Origin: CAIOYC01 sp038327995
GTDB taxonomy: Bacteria > Pseudomonadota > Alphaproteobacteria > Caulobacterales > Caulobacteraceae
NCBI GenBank assembly: GCA_038327995.1
Contig: JBBQLP010000010.1
Location: forward strand, 1 to 64,000
Direction: 5' to 3'
DNA: 64,000 bases
Shown here: piece by piece, positions 1 through 7,226 of the stretch
Layout: each line of letters begins with the position of its first letter
How positions within the stretch are numbered: position 1 is the stretch's first letter
Position numbers and translations under genes: made by a program
Notes under the pieces: model-generated
Told to the model about the DNA's origin: nothing
The model's input: only the letters and a program-made list of their open reading frames with translations
Databases searched by the model: none

Positions 1-797
1 CAACCCGCCTCCGCCAGATACTCTACAATCTGATTTCCAATGCGGTGAAATTCACCGATGTCGGGAGCGTGAGCGTATTTGGAACCTTCGAAGATGGCGC
101 CTTGGAGCTAGCCATCATCGACACTGGTATTGGAATGTCCAAGGAAGTCATCGCAAATCTCTTTGGACGTTTCGAACAGGCAGACGCATCGACCACCCGA
201 AGATTCGGGGGAACGGGACTTGGCCTTGCAATCGCTCGAAACCTAGCGCGGCTGATGGGCGGAGAAATATCCGTGGAGAGCATCGAAGGTAGGGGCTCTA
301 CGTTCCACGTCCACTTACCCCTGAGAGATGCTGGACAATCAATAACGCCGGTCGACGCGGACCCGAAGCACGACCACGCCCTTCTCGACCGACAACTTCA
401 TATACTTGCAGCGGAGGACAATCCCATCAACCAACTCGTTCTTCGCACACTGCTAGAGACGGTTGGAATCGCCCCGACATTTGCGAGCAACGGCAAGGAG
501 GCTGTGGAGCAATTCCGGACCGGACATTGGGATCTAGTCCTAATGGATCTTCAAATGCCCGTTATGGACGGCCTTGAAGCGTGCACGGAAATCCGGCGTT
601 GGGAGATGGAGCAAGGTTGTCGACGAACCCCAATCGTAGCGTTGACCGCGAATGTCATGACACACCAAGTTGAGCAATATTTGGCGGGCGGGATGGACGC
701 TTATGTTGCCAAGCCGATCGAGGCGTCCAAATTATTCGCGGCAATTGAGAAAGCGATTTCTGTAAGTGAGGGGGCAGCAGCTACGTTGGCCGCTTAG
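1..797 (+). CDS. Hybrid sensor histidine kinase, C-terminal part (partial)
   Basis: The reading frame is open from the first bases of the window, so the N-terminal sensor and dimerisation region lie outside it. The first residues form an N-box (NLISNAVKF). Next come the G boxes of a HATPase_c domain (DTGIGM, then a GGTGLGLAIA motif), covering about the first 100 residues. After a linker there is a full receiver domain starting at LHILAAEDNPINQLV, with phosphoacceptor Asp in LVLMDLQMP and the conserved Lys in AYVAKPIE. The order HATPase-REC is that of hybrid kinases that pass phosphate to an Hpt protein. Its input signal cannot be known from here. Codon use is less GC-rich than in the rest of the window. 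Confidence 0.9.
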   Translation, partial: TRLRQILYNLISNAVKFTDVGSVSVFGTFEDGALELAIIDTGIGMSKEVIANLFGRFEQADASTTRRFGGTGLGLAIARNLARLMGGEISVESIEGRGSTFHVHLPLRDAGQSITPVDADPKHDHALLDRQLHILAAEDNPINQLVLRTLLETVGIAPTFASNGKEAVEQFRTGHWDLVLMDLQMPVMDGLEACTEIRRWEMEQGCRRTPIVALTANVMTHQVEQYLAGGMDAYVAKPIEASKLFAAIEKAISVSEGAAATLAA

Positions 798-869
798 CTC
801 GCCTTGGAAACGAAAGGGGCGAGATCTTCGCTCGGGCGTCGCTGTCAGGACCCTGCACCATGCCCACCC

Positions 870-1289
870 CTAGCGCTTGCCCGTTGTAGGTCGTCGGAGC
901 CAACTGAGAAGCGTTGTCCCGAAGACAATAGCCAAACCCAAAGTGTTGAGACTATTGTTTGCGACCACGTAAAGTGTGGTTGGAGGTTGATCGAGTTTGT
1001 AAAGCAGCGCGTGCATGAGAAAGAGCGCGCTTTGAACTAATAGAAGGATCCAAACCCACCAGGCAGTTTCAGTGGCAGCCAGGAACAGAAGGCCAAGCCC
1101 ACAAAGTGAATCGCCAGCTATGACGGCTTCCGTGCGGTGGCCGAATCCAAGTTCTATGAGCGTAGCCAATGCCCAGCAACCTGCGACTAAAATTGCCGCT
1201 CGTCTGAGCGCTCGGTTCCCGACGCTCACAGCGGTCATGCAAACGACGGCCATTAAGCCGAAGCCGATCAAGATTCTGATTTCCGCCAT
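870..1289 (-). CDS. Small multi-pass membrane protein, function unknown
   Basis: A 139-residue protein starting at ATG (1289). It has about four hydrophobic segments: residues 5-22, 30-48, 58-85 (Trp-rich) and 108-128. The C-terminus is short and basic. No enzymatic motif is recognisable. It sits convergent to the hybrid kinase and divergent from the GntR gene. The clear membrane-protein pattern makes it more credible than the overlapping frames on the other strand, but no strong ribosome binding site precedes it. Function is not inferred. Confidence 0.6.
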   Translation of the reverse strand: MAEIRILIGFGLMAVVCMTAVSVGNRALRRAAILVAGCWALATLIELGFGHRTEAVIAGDSLCGLGLLFLAATETAWWVWILLLVQSALFLMHALLYKLDQPPTTLYVVANNSLNTLGLAIVFGTTLLSWLRRPTTGKR

Positions 1290-1385
1290 GAGATGCCTGC
1301 TCGGGTACCCCTATCGAACGTTCCGCGACCACCAGCGTTGCAGCCGGTCGCATGACGGATATGCACAGACTTGCGCCGAAGTGAT

Positions 1386-1398
1386 TGTGACCGTCACA
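1386..1398. repeat. Short palindrome TGTGAC-C-GTCACA
   Basis: Two perfect 6-bp arms around one central base lie in the divergent region between the membrane-protein gene and the GntR gene. It resembles a CRP/FNR half-site pair but with 3 rather than 6 bases between TGTGA and TCACA, so it is not a canonical CRP site. It may be a regulator site of unknown owner. Confidence 0.3.
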
Positions 1399-1447
1399 GC
1401 TCGGAGGATCGTGCGGCCCCTCAGTTGCCGCTGGCGACGCCCTTTCA

Positions 1448-1502
1448 GTGATCTGCCTAGTACAAGCCACTTGCCGAATTGGTGATCTAGTCATATAGTA
1501 CA
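1448..1502 (+). promoter_or_regulatory. Sigma-70-like promoter with repeated operator-like words ahead of the GntR gene
   Basis: A -35 box TTGCCG (1471-1476) and a -10 box TATAGT (1494-1499) are separated by exactly 17 bp and point at the GntR gene. Two direct repeats overlap it: GTGATCT at 1448-1454 and 1482-1488, and TAGTACA at 1458-1464 and 1496-1502. The downstream copies fall in the spacer and over the -10 box. This is the expected arrangement for autorepression by the GntR protein, but the assignment is inference. Confidence 0.5.
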
Positions 1503-1544
1503 CCGACGCAACGAAAGTGGTTCGCATTGGGTGCGCTTGCTTCG

Positions 1545-1916
1545 ATGGACTCCGAATGGAACGAACACCAGCCGATCTATCGCCAACTGCGTGATCGCGT
1601 CGTGGCGATGATTCTCGATTCGGTCTTGAAGGACGGTGAACCCCTGCCGTCGGTGCGCAGCGTGGCGGCCGAGAGTCGGGTGAATCCGTTGACCGTGCTC
1701 AAAGGTTATCAACAACTCGTTGATGAGCAATTGGTCGAAAAGCGGCGTGGCCTAGGGCTCTTTGTGAAGGCTGGAGCTCGAGCGTTGCTGCTTCGTGACG
1801 AGCGACAGAGATTTTTGGCGGACCAGTGGCCGCAAATTGCCGTCACAATCCGGCGGCTCGCCCTGACGCCCGAAGAACTGGCCGCTGCCACCCCGAAATT
1901 ACCCGAAGAACGCTAG
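1545..1916 (+). CDS. GntR-family (YtrA-like) transcriptional regulator
   Basis: A 123-residue protein with an N-terminal winged-helix domain of the GntR type (QPIYRQLRDRVV, then LPSVRSVAAESRVNPLTVLKGYQQL and VEKRRGLGLFV, about residues 8-75). A short helical C-terminal tail replaces the usual ligand-binding domain. This architecture is typical of YtrA-like regulators, which usually control an adjacent ABC transporter, and an ABC ATPase plus permease follow directly (16-bp gap). The ATG at 1545 is chosen because homologous proteins begin just before the QPIYRQL motif; an in-frame TTG lies 18 bp upstream. It probably represses its own operon through the repeats over the promoter. Confidence 0.85.
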   Translation: MDSEWNEHQPIYRQLRDRVVAMILDSVLKDGEPLPSVRSVAAESRVNPLTVLKGYQQLVDEQLVEKRRGLGLFVKAGARALLLRDERQRFLADQWPQIAVTIRRLALTPEELAAATPKLPEER

Positions 1917-1932
1917 CAGTAGGATGACCTAG

Positions 1933-2808
1933 GTGAACTGCATAGAAGCGCGAGGCCTTCGCAAAACTTACGGTTCGACCGTGGCGCTGCAAGGGATCGA
2001 CCTAACGGTCGAGGAGGGGCGTATCCTTGGATTGATCGGCCCAAATGGAGCCGGGAAGAGCACGGCGTTGAACGCGATCCTCGGCCTGACGCCCCATGAA
2101 GGGGATCTGAGGGTTTTGGGTCGTAATCCCTGGATACAGCGCGACGAGTTGATGCGAGACGTCTGCTTCATCGCAGATGTAGCCGTCCTTCCACGCTGGA
2201 TGCGCGTGTCACAGGCGCTGGACTATGTAGCAGGCGTCCATCCTAGATTTGATCGCGCGAAAGCGAATGCATTTCTGGCCAAGACCGCGATCCAGTCATC
2301 CAGCAGGGTCCGTGAGCTTTCCAAGGGAATGGTAGCGCAACTTCACCTGTCCCTGATTATGGCTATCGACGCCAAGCTTCTGGTGCTGGATGAACCTACG
2401 CTCGGCCTCGATCTTCTCTACCGCAAGGCGTTCTATGATGCCTTGCTAAATGACTATTTCGATCACAGCCGCACCATCGTCGTCACCACTCACCAAGTGG
2501 AAGAAATCCAACACATCCTGACCGACCTCGTGTTCATCAACGCTGGTCGCATTGTGCTGAATACCAGCATGGAGGCGTTCGAGGCGCGCTACGCGGAAGT
2601 AATGACGTTGCCTGAGCAGGCCTCTGCGGCCCGCGCGCTTGGACCAATCTACGAACGTCAAGTCTTCGGACGAAGTATTATGCTGTTCGACGGCCTCGAT
2701 CGCGGGCGGCTTGCTGCGTTCGGTGATGTTCGCACCCCTAGCATCGCGGACCTGTTCGTCGCTGTCATGGGTGAGAGCAATCAGACTATAGGGAAGGTGG
2801 CCGCATGA
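1933..2808 (+). CDS. ABC transporter ATP-binding protein
   Basis: A 291-residue ATPase with Walker A (GPNGAGKST, about residues 36-44), a signature region reading RELSKGMVAQLHLSL, Walker B (LLVLDEPTLGLD) and a switch His (VVTTHQVEE). The ABC signature is degenerate (LSKGM rather than LSGGQ), which is common in YtrB-like and CcmA-like drug or antibiotic exporters. The start is GTG at 1933. It overlaps the next gene by four bases (ATGA), so the permease is translationally coupled. With the GntR gene upstream it forms a three-gene regulator-transporter operon; the substrate is unknown. Confidence 0.88.
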   Translation: MNCIEARGLRKTYGSTVALQGIDLTVEEGRILGLIGPNGAGKSTALNAILGLTPHEGDLRVLGRNPWIQRDELMRDVCFIADVAVLPRWMRVSQALDYVAGVHPRFDRAKANAFLAKTAIQSSSRVRELSKGMVAQLHLSLIMAIDAKLLVLDEPTLGLDLLYRKAFYDALLNDYFDHSRTIVVTTHQVEEIQHILTDLVFINAGRIVLNTSMEAFEARYAEVMTLPEQASAARALGPIYERQVFGRSIMLFDGLDRGRLAAFGDVRTPSIADLFVAVMGESNQTIGKVAA

Positions 2809-3746
2809 GCGACGTATCGCTGGACACGGCGTTGGGCGGGTCGGGTGTACTAACTTCGGCGCTGTCACACCCCACGCGTCCGTTCTATTGGTCGGTTCGA
2901 CGCGAACTTTGGGAAAACCGCGCGACCTATTTGGCGCCGGCCAATGTCGCGGGCGTCTTGATGGTAGGGTCGTTGCTCGCCGCCTTACGGTTCGGCAGGT
3001 ATCACGATGATGTCTCCCAAATCGACCCCGCACAGCGGCTCGGTCTGATGGAGCTTCCCTACGGGGTTGCCGCGCTCGCTATCGTCGTCACCATGTTCAT
3101 CGTCGCGGTGTTCTATTGTCTGGGTGCCCTGCACAACGAACGCCGCGATCGCAGCATCCTCTTCTGGAAGTCGTTGCCAGTGTCGGATTTAACCGCGGTT
3201 CTGTCAAAAGCGGCTATTCCGCTGGTGGTGATGCCGATCGTCGCGTTTGTGGTCATCGAGGCCTTGCAGCTCGCGATGTTGTTTTTGAACACGGTAACGA
3301 TACTGGTGCGGGGACAGAACCTCTCCCAACTCTGGGGCCGACTCCCGTGGCTACAGATGCAAGGGGTCGTGCTCTACACGCTTGCGGTCACTGCCCTCTG
3401 GTTCGCTCCCATCTATGCGTGGCTTTTGTTCATTTCTGGTTGGGCCAAGCGTGCGCCTTTCCTTTGGGCCTTCCTTCCACCGCTCGCGCTCAGCCTGGTC
3501 GAAAAGATCGCGTTCAACACGTCCTACATTGGCGACCTTATCTCCTACCGTCTGCACGGCTTTAAAGACGCCTTTTCGGAGGGAACTGTGTCACGGGCAG
3601 GCCGGCTCGATATCGTTACCAGCCCGATATCCCTTCTGGACCCTCTTGGCCTGTTAAGCCTCCCGGGCCTCTGGAGCGGTCTTATGGTCGCTGCCGGCCT
3701 TCTAGCCGCTGCCGTCTGGTTCCGCCGCCGCCAAGAGCCCATCTAG
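2805..3746 (+). CDS. ABC transporter permease protein
   Basis: A 313-residue integral membrane protein. It has hydrophobic segments near residues 45-65, 85-110, 140-170, 185-215, 220-240 and 285-308, and a tail rich in Arg. It has no ATPase motifs. Its start overlaps the stop of the ATPase gene (ATGA), as expected for the membrane partner of a two-component ABC exporter of the ABC-2 type. Substrate and direction of transport cannot be read from sequence. Confidence 0.8.
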   Translation: MSDVSLDTALGGSGVLTSALSHPTRPFYWSVRRELWENRATYLAPANVAGVLMVGSLLAALRFGRYHDDVSQIDPAQRLGLMELPYGVAALAIVVTMFIVAVFYCLGALHNERRDRSILFWKSLPVSDLTAVLSKAAIPLVVMPIVAFVVIEALQLAMLFLNTVTILVRGQNLSQLWGRLPWLQMQGVVLYTLAVTALWFAPIYAWLLFISGWAKRAPFLWAFLPPLALSLVEKIAFNTSYIGDLISYRLHGFKDAFSEGTVSRAGRLDIVTSPISLLDPLGLLSLPGLWSGLMVAAGLLAAAVWFRRRQEPI

Positions 3747-4007
3747 TCTGCCGCTATGTAGCGCAACACGCTTGTGGGACCTCCAGTTGGTCGGCATGTA
3801 GGCGTTTGATGGGGCAGCCTTTACGCCAGAAGTTGCCGCGCGCGTGCCGTTGCAATTCCACAAACCCAATACTTGCCCGACCGACCACAAGTCAGCCGAC
3901 ACGTGCGCACAAGGCTCTCCACCGCTATGCCAGTGGACGGATTTTGCCAATTCGCTAACTTGGGGCTCACAGAGCCAAAGGTGTCTGACTACACAAAGGA
4001 GAAAACG

Positions 4008-4853
4008 ATGGCGGCGTTGGACCTGAAACCCCTATCGAACCATGTGGGTGTCGAGGTGATTGGCGTCGATCTGAACAGCCTAGACCACGATGGAATGGCG
4101 ACCATACGCGCCGCCCTGGCTGAGAGTGGGGTGGTGTTCGCGAGGGATCAGAACATGACCCCCGAACAACATATCCGCTTCGCCCGCCGCTGGGGCGACA
4201 TCGACGTTAATTCCTACTTCCCCGCCAATGGCAACCATCCCGAAATCGCTGAAGTTCGCAAAAGCGAGACCCAGACCGTTAATATTGGCGGCGGTTGGCA
4301 TACCGACCACAGCTATGACCAGATCCCGGCCATGGGCTCAATCCTAATGGCGCGGGAAACGCCGCCGTCTGGAGGAGACACGTTGTTTTCTGGTCTCAGC
4401 GCCGCATTTGACAGCCTATCCGACGGGTTGAAGACGACCCTGCGCGGGTTAAAGGCGGTGCATTCGGCCGACCACATTTATAGCGAGGACGGTGTCTATG
4501 CGAAGACGGACCAGGCGGCAGACCTGAAAGGGCACGACATCCGCACGCATGCGGTGCATCCGGCAGTGATCTGGCATCCGACGACCAAGCGAGAGATACT
4601 CTACGTAAACCCCGCTTTCACCTTGCACTTCGAGGGATGGACGCGCGAGGAGAGCTTGCCCGTGCTTCAGCATCTCTATGCCGTGGCCATGCGACCAGAG
4701 TTTCACTGTCGCCTCCATTGGGCGCCGGGCTCAATCGCCATCTGGGACAATCGCTCCACCTGGCATTTTGCCATAAACGACTATAACGGCCATCGTCGGC
4801 TAATGCATCGCATCACACTGTCGGGCGAAGTGCTGAGCGGCCCTGCTGCCTAA
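4008..4853 (+). CDS. TauD/TfdA-family 2-oxoglutarate/Fe(II) dioxygenase
   Basis: A 281-residue enzyme of the taurine/2,4-D dioxygenase family, which couples 2-oxoglutarate decarboxylation to hydroxylation of a small acid. The iron ligands are visible: HTD within GGGWHTDHSYD (near residue 100), and the distal His in IWDNRSTWHFAINDY. The 2-oxoglutarate-binding Arg follows in RRLMHRITL. Length matches the family (about 280). The ATG at 4008 is preceded by AAAGGAG with 5-nt spacing, which decides the start over in-frame codons upstream. The substrate is not determinable. It stands alone, convergent with the GST gene. Confidence 0.88.
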   Translation: MAALDLKPLSNHVGVEVIGVDLNSLDHDGMATIRAALAESGVVFARDQNMTPEQHIRFARRWGDIDVNSYFPANGNHPEIAEVRKSETQTVNIGGGWHTDHSYDQIPAMGSILMARETPPSGGDTLFSGLSAAFDSLSDGLKTTLRGLKAVHSADHIYSEDGVYAKTDQAADLKGHDIRTHAVHPAVIWHPTTKREILYVNPAFTLHFEGWTREESLPVLQHLYAVAMRPEFHCRLHWAPGSIAIWDNRSTWHFAINDYNGHRRLMHRITLSGEVLSGPAA

Positions 4854-4891
4854 CTGATAGTCGAAAAGTCCGTAGGTGACGTCGGCAGCCG

Positions 4892-5536
4892 CTATCCGAC
4901 GACCTCGCTCAGATTCATTCCTGGCCCCTGCGCCACCTTGGCTTTGCCATAAGCTGGACGAGCGCTAAGGCGATTCCAATAATCTCGCGTGTTTGAACCG
5001 AAGCGTTCCGACAGACCGAGGATTTCGGCGAACATCAGCGCGTAGCCGACAGAAATGTCCGCCATTGTGAATCTGCCAGCGCATAGAAATGCCTGCGTTT
5101 CCAAGGTGCGTTCAACATGGCGAAGGCGCGAAAGGAACCACCGGGAATAGTCGTCCACGATCTGAGGCTGCCTGCGGTCTACGGGTTCCAAACGACTGTA
5201 TCTCAGGACAAGCGCCTGCGGAAATGTCAGCGTCGCCTCGCCAAAAGCTAGCCAATTTAGCCAAGCGCCGTAGTCAGGCTCCGTTTCGCCTACCGCAAGG
5301 CTGGAGGTTTCCTGGCGGACGCTAAGATACTGCAGGATCGCCGCTGACTCAGTCATCCTCACCGATCCGTCTTGGAAGAAGGGAACGGTCCCGAGCGGAT
5401 TGATCTTGAGGAACTCCGGCGAGGTGAGGCGCGGCGGAAAGGCGAGCAAATGAAGTGTGTATGGGACGTCAAGCTCTTCGAGCGCCCATAAGACGCGGAA
5501 CGACCGGGCATCTGGTGAGTGATAGAGATCAATCAC
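4892..5536 (-). CDS. Glutathione S-transferase family protein
   Basis: A 214-residue protein with an N-terminal thioredoxin-like GST domain (IDLYHSPDARSFRVLWALEEL, cis-Pro in GTVPFF, and the glutathione gamma-Glu motif ESAAIL). An all-helical C-terminal domain follows, containing FTMADISVGYAL. The GTG at 5536 is preferred because the domain begins immediately after it and AGGAA lies upstream; an ATG at 5605 would add 23 residues unlike the family. It is a cytosolic enzyme of unknown substrate. Confidence 0.82.
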   Translation of the reverse strand: MIDLYHSPDARSFRVLWALEELDVPYTLHLLAFPPRLTSPEFLKINPLGTVPFFQDGSVRMTESAAILQYLSVRQETSSLAVGETEPDYGAWLNWLAFGEATLTFPQALVLRYSRLEPVDRRQPQIVDDYSRWFLSRLRHVERTLETQAFLCAGRFTMADISVGYALMFAEILGLSERFGSNTRDYWNRLSARPAYGKAKVAQGPGMNLSEVVG

Positions 5537-5627
5537 AGGCGGGTTCCTACGGCATTCGGCTTCGTGTGGGCGGGTTACACCGCAGCTGGATATGACCTGC
5601 GGCAAGCCCGGCGTCGAGTGGCGTAGA

Positions 5628-5789
5628 TCAGCTGTCCACGCTCAGCCGCACTTCCCGAGTTTGCTTCCAAAAGGCCTGGAGTGCGTTTCGGGCTTCCTCG
5701 ACCCAATCATAAGTCGTCCACACCCGCAGCCGAAACCGAATGCACAGAACTGATAAGGTCTGCTTAGTTCTCAATTGAAGGTGTCTCAT
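5628..5789 (-). CDS. Possible small protein (53 aa), unknown
   Basis: An ATG-initiated frame of 53 codons lies upstream of the GST gene on the same strand. Its C-terminal half (YDWVEEARNALQAFWKQ) reads like an amphipathic helix, and its N-terminal half is Arg-rich. The upstream region has only a weak ribosome site. It could equally be a decayed fragment or a chance frame. No function is proposed. Confidence 0.25.
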   Translation of the reverse strand: MRHLQLRTKQTLSVLCIRFRLRVWTTYDWVEEARNALQAFWKQTREVRLSVDS

Positions 5790-6010
5790 GGCAGACAGCG
5801 ACCTGATCGTTCATGGCTGTATGGTCGCTGGTCGGGGAGCCTGAGTTGATGGCCCTCGAACGTGCGGTAGGGTCGGTCGTGTCGTGACGCGCCGTTTATC
5901 GTAAGGGACCTTTCTAGTGCGGGCCGCAGCATGCTCCTCACGCGACGAGCCGACGATCGTTGGATGATTGAAGCCATACCGCGGCCTCAATCCGCAGGCT
6001 CGCTCACAAC
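5790..6010. other. Intergenic stretch without recognisable gene
   Basis: Together with the weak small frame to its left, this makes almost 480 bases with no convincing gene between the GST start and the 77-residue protein. Codon structure is poor in all frames. No tRNA, terminator or known repeat was recognised. Confidence 0.5.
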
Positions 6011-6244
6011 ATGACCTTTCACATCACCGCCTCGAACAAAACCGGGCCCATTAAGCTCGCAAGACGGACTGCGAAGGAAGCATTCGAACTTGCCAGAAGT
6101 TATCGAAGCAAGGGCTATGAGGCGATCAACGTTACGAACGTCGAGACGGGCGAGACGTTCGCGGAGCCCGACATCGTCGAGAACCGAATGCCAGCGAGTC
6201 CGACTAGCGGCCCCAAGGCTTCGGTCTTGCCGCTTGACGGATAA
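6011..6244 (+). CDS. Small hypothetical protein (77 aa)
   Basis: An ATG-started frame encodes a compact soluble sequence: MTFHITASNKTGPIKLARRT, then a helical segment (KEAFELARSYRSKGYEAINVTN) and a strand-like VETGETF. The pattern of a small alpha/beta fold resembles short orphan proteins common in Rhizobiales and Caulobacterales, but I do not recognise a family. It is isolated, with no close neighbours on its strand and no clear ribosome site. Confidence 0.5.
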   Translation: MTFHITASNKTGPIKLARRTAKEAFELARSYRSKGYEAINVTNVETGETFAEPDIVENRMPASPTSGPKASVLPLDG

Positions 6245-6573
6245 GCGTTGAGCCTGGCGGTTGGCTTTGTGGCCTGTGCGTTATTCGCCCGGCTAGGGCC
6301 TAGAAGGTCAGGCAGTGACGCAAAAACATTCGCCTAAATCTGTTGGCACGCGACCGTTTGAGAAGGATTCCAGGCGCATCGCCGGCCGAAAGGGCGCGAC
6401 ATTTGTTGGTATCATTGTTGGTATCGAGCCTCCCGGATGGTCATCAGCCTATTGTAGTAAAACAACAATCCTCGCCAGTGCGGGTCCCTCCGGGCCTACC
6501 AGTCGCACGCCTCGTATGGGCGGTGCGCCTACCCCGGACGATCTTGTCGCCCGGGGCCTTGGCGAAACGCCGA
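6245..6573. other. Gene-free junction between accessory and core-like DNA
   Basis: About 330 bases with no convincing coding frame. It contains the 12-bp tandem repeat at 6403-6425 and a CCCCGG...CCGGGG inverted repeat (6532-6556) just past the end of the fasciclin gene. The inverted repeat lacks a T tract on either side, so it is not called a terminator. Base composition changes across this stretch, from moderate GC on the left to strongly GC-rich codon use on the right. Confidence 0.4.
6403..6425. repeat. Tandem 12-bp repeat, TTGTTGGTATC twice
   Basis: The word TTGTTGGTATC occurs at 6403-6413 and again at 6415-6425, one helical turn apart (period 12). It lies in a gene-free region at a shift of base composition. 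Tandem short repeats like this occur as arm-type sites next to integrated elements, but no integrase gene is present here. Confidence 0.4.
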
Positions 6574-7134
6574 TTACGGCATCAACACCGTATCAACCAC
6601 GTGGATAACGCCGTTGGACTGATTCACGTTGGCGATGGTCACGGTGGAAGTTCCGCCTTTAGCGTCGGTCAGCATAACGTGGCGATGGCGGACCGAGACC
6701 TTTAAGGGCTCGCCTTGTACGGTGGTCAGTCTGCCACCATGCCTGCCTAGCTTCATCAGGTCGGCGGCGGAATATTTGCCGGAAACCACATGATAGGTCA
6801 GGATTTTGGTCAGCGTATCCTTGTTCTCGGGCTTCACCAGCGTGTCGACCGTGCCCGCCGGAAGCTTGGCGAAGGCTTCGTTGGTGGGCGCGAAGACGGT
6901 GAACGGACCGGGACCTGAAAGGGTGTCCACCAGACCCGCGGCCTTGACGGCTGCAACGAGCGTAGTGTGGTCCTTCGAGTTGACCGCGTTTTCGATGATA
7001 TTTTTGGAAGGATACATGGCCGCGCCGCCGACCATGGGGTCGTGCATCGCCATATGCGCGAAGGCGGCGGGGGCGGCGGTGAGCGACAGGGCGAGGAGAG
7101 AGGCCGCGAACAGGCGGCGGGGAGTATTGGACAT
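6574..7134 (-). CDS. Secreted fasciclin-domain protein
   Basis: A 186-residue protein. It has a signal peptide (basic MSNTPRR, hydrophobic core, cleavage near AAFAHM) and one fasciclin (FAS1) domain. Domain motifs are visible: the H1-like TVFAPTNEAFAKLP and the H2-like NGVIHVVDTVLMP, with the Tyr-His pair in LTYHVVSGK. FAS1 proteins are exported adhesion or surface proteins, and in alphaproteobacteria are often stress-induced. The ATG at 7134 is chosen because it begins a proper signal peptide; its GGAG ribosome site lies inside a perfect GGAGCGCTCC palindrome (7136-7145). Confidence 0.9.
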   Translation of the reverse strand: MSNTPRRLFAASLLALSLTAAPAAFAHMAMHDPMVGGAAMYPSKNIIENAVNSKDHTTLVAAVKAAGLVDTLSGPGPFTVFAPTNEAFAKLPAGTVDTLVKPENKDTLTKILTYHVVSGKYSAADLMKLGRHGGRLTTVQGEPLKVSVRHRHVMLTDAKGGTSTVTIANVNQSNGVIHVVDTVLMP

Positions 7135-7226
7135 GGGAGCGCTCCAGATTGCTTTCCCTTGGTTCGGGAATGCTGGAGCTACGATCTTGGGCGTCCAAGG
7201 GATGCGTCGGGTGGCCGCAATGGCGC

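Noticed and set aside
804..1040. A 78-codon plus-strand frame after the hybrid kinase
   Set aside because: It overlaps the membrane-protein gene antisense and has no protein-like features.
6532..6556. CCCCGG...CCGGGG inverted repeat after the fasciclin gene as a terminator
   Set aside because: No T tract on the minus strand after the stem; kept only as a note in the gap description.
6315..6705. Plus-strand frames over the tandem repeat and the end of the fasciclin gene
   Set aside because: Poor codon pattern, overlap with a clear gene on the other strand and no ribosome site.
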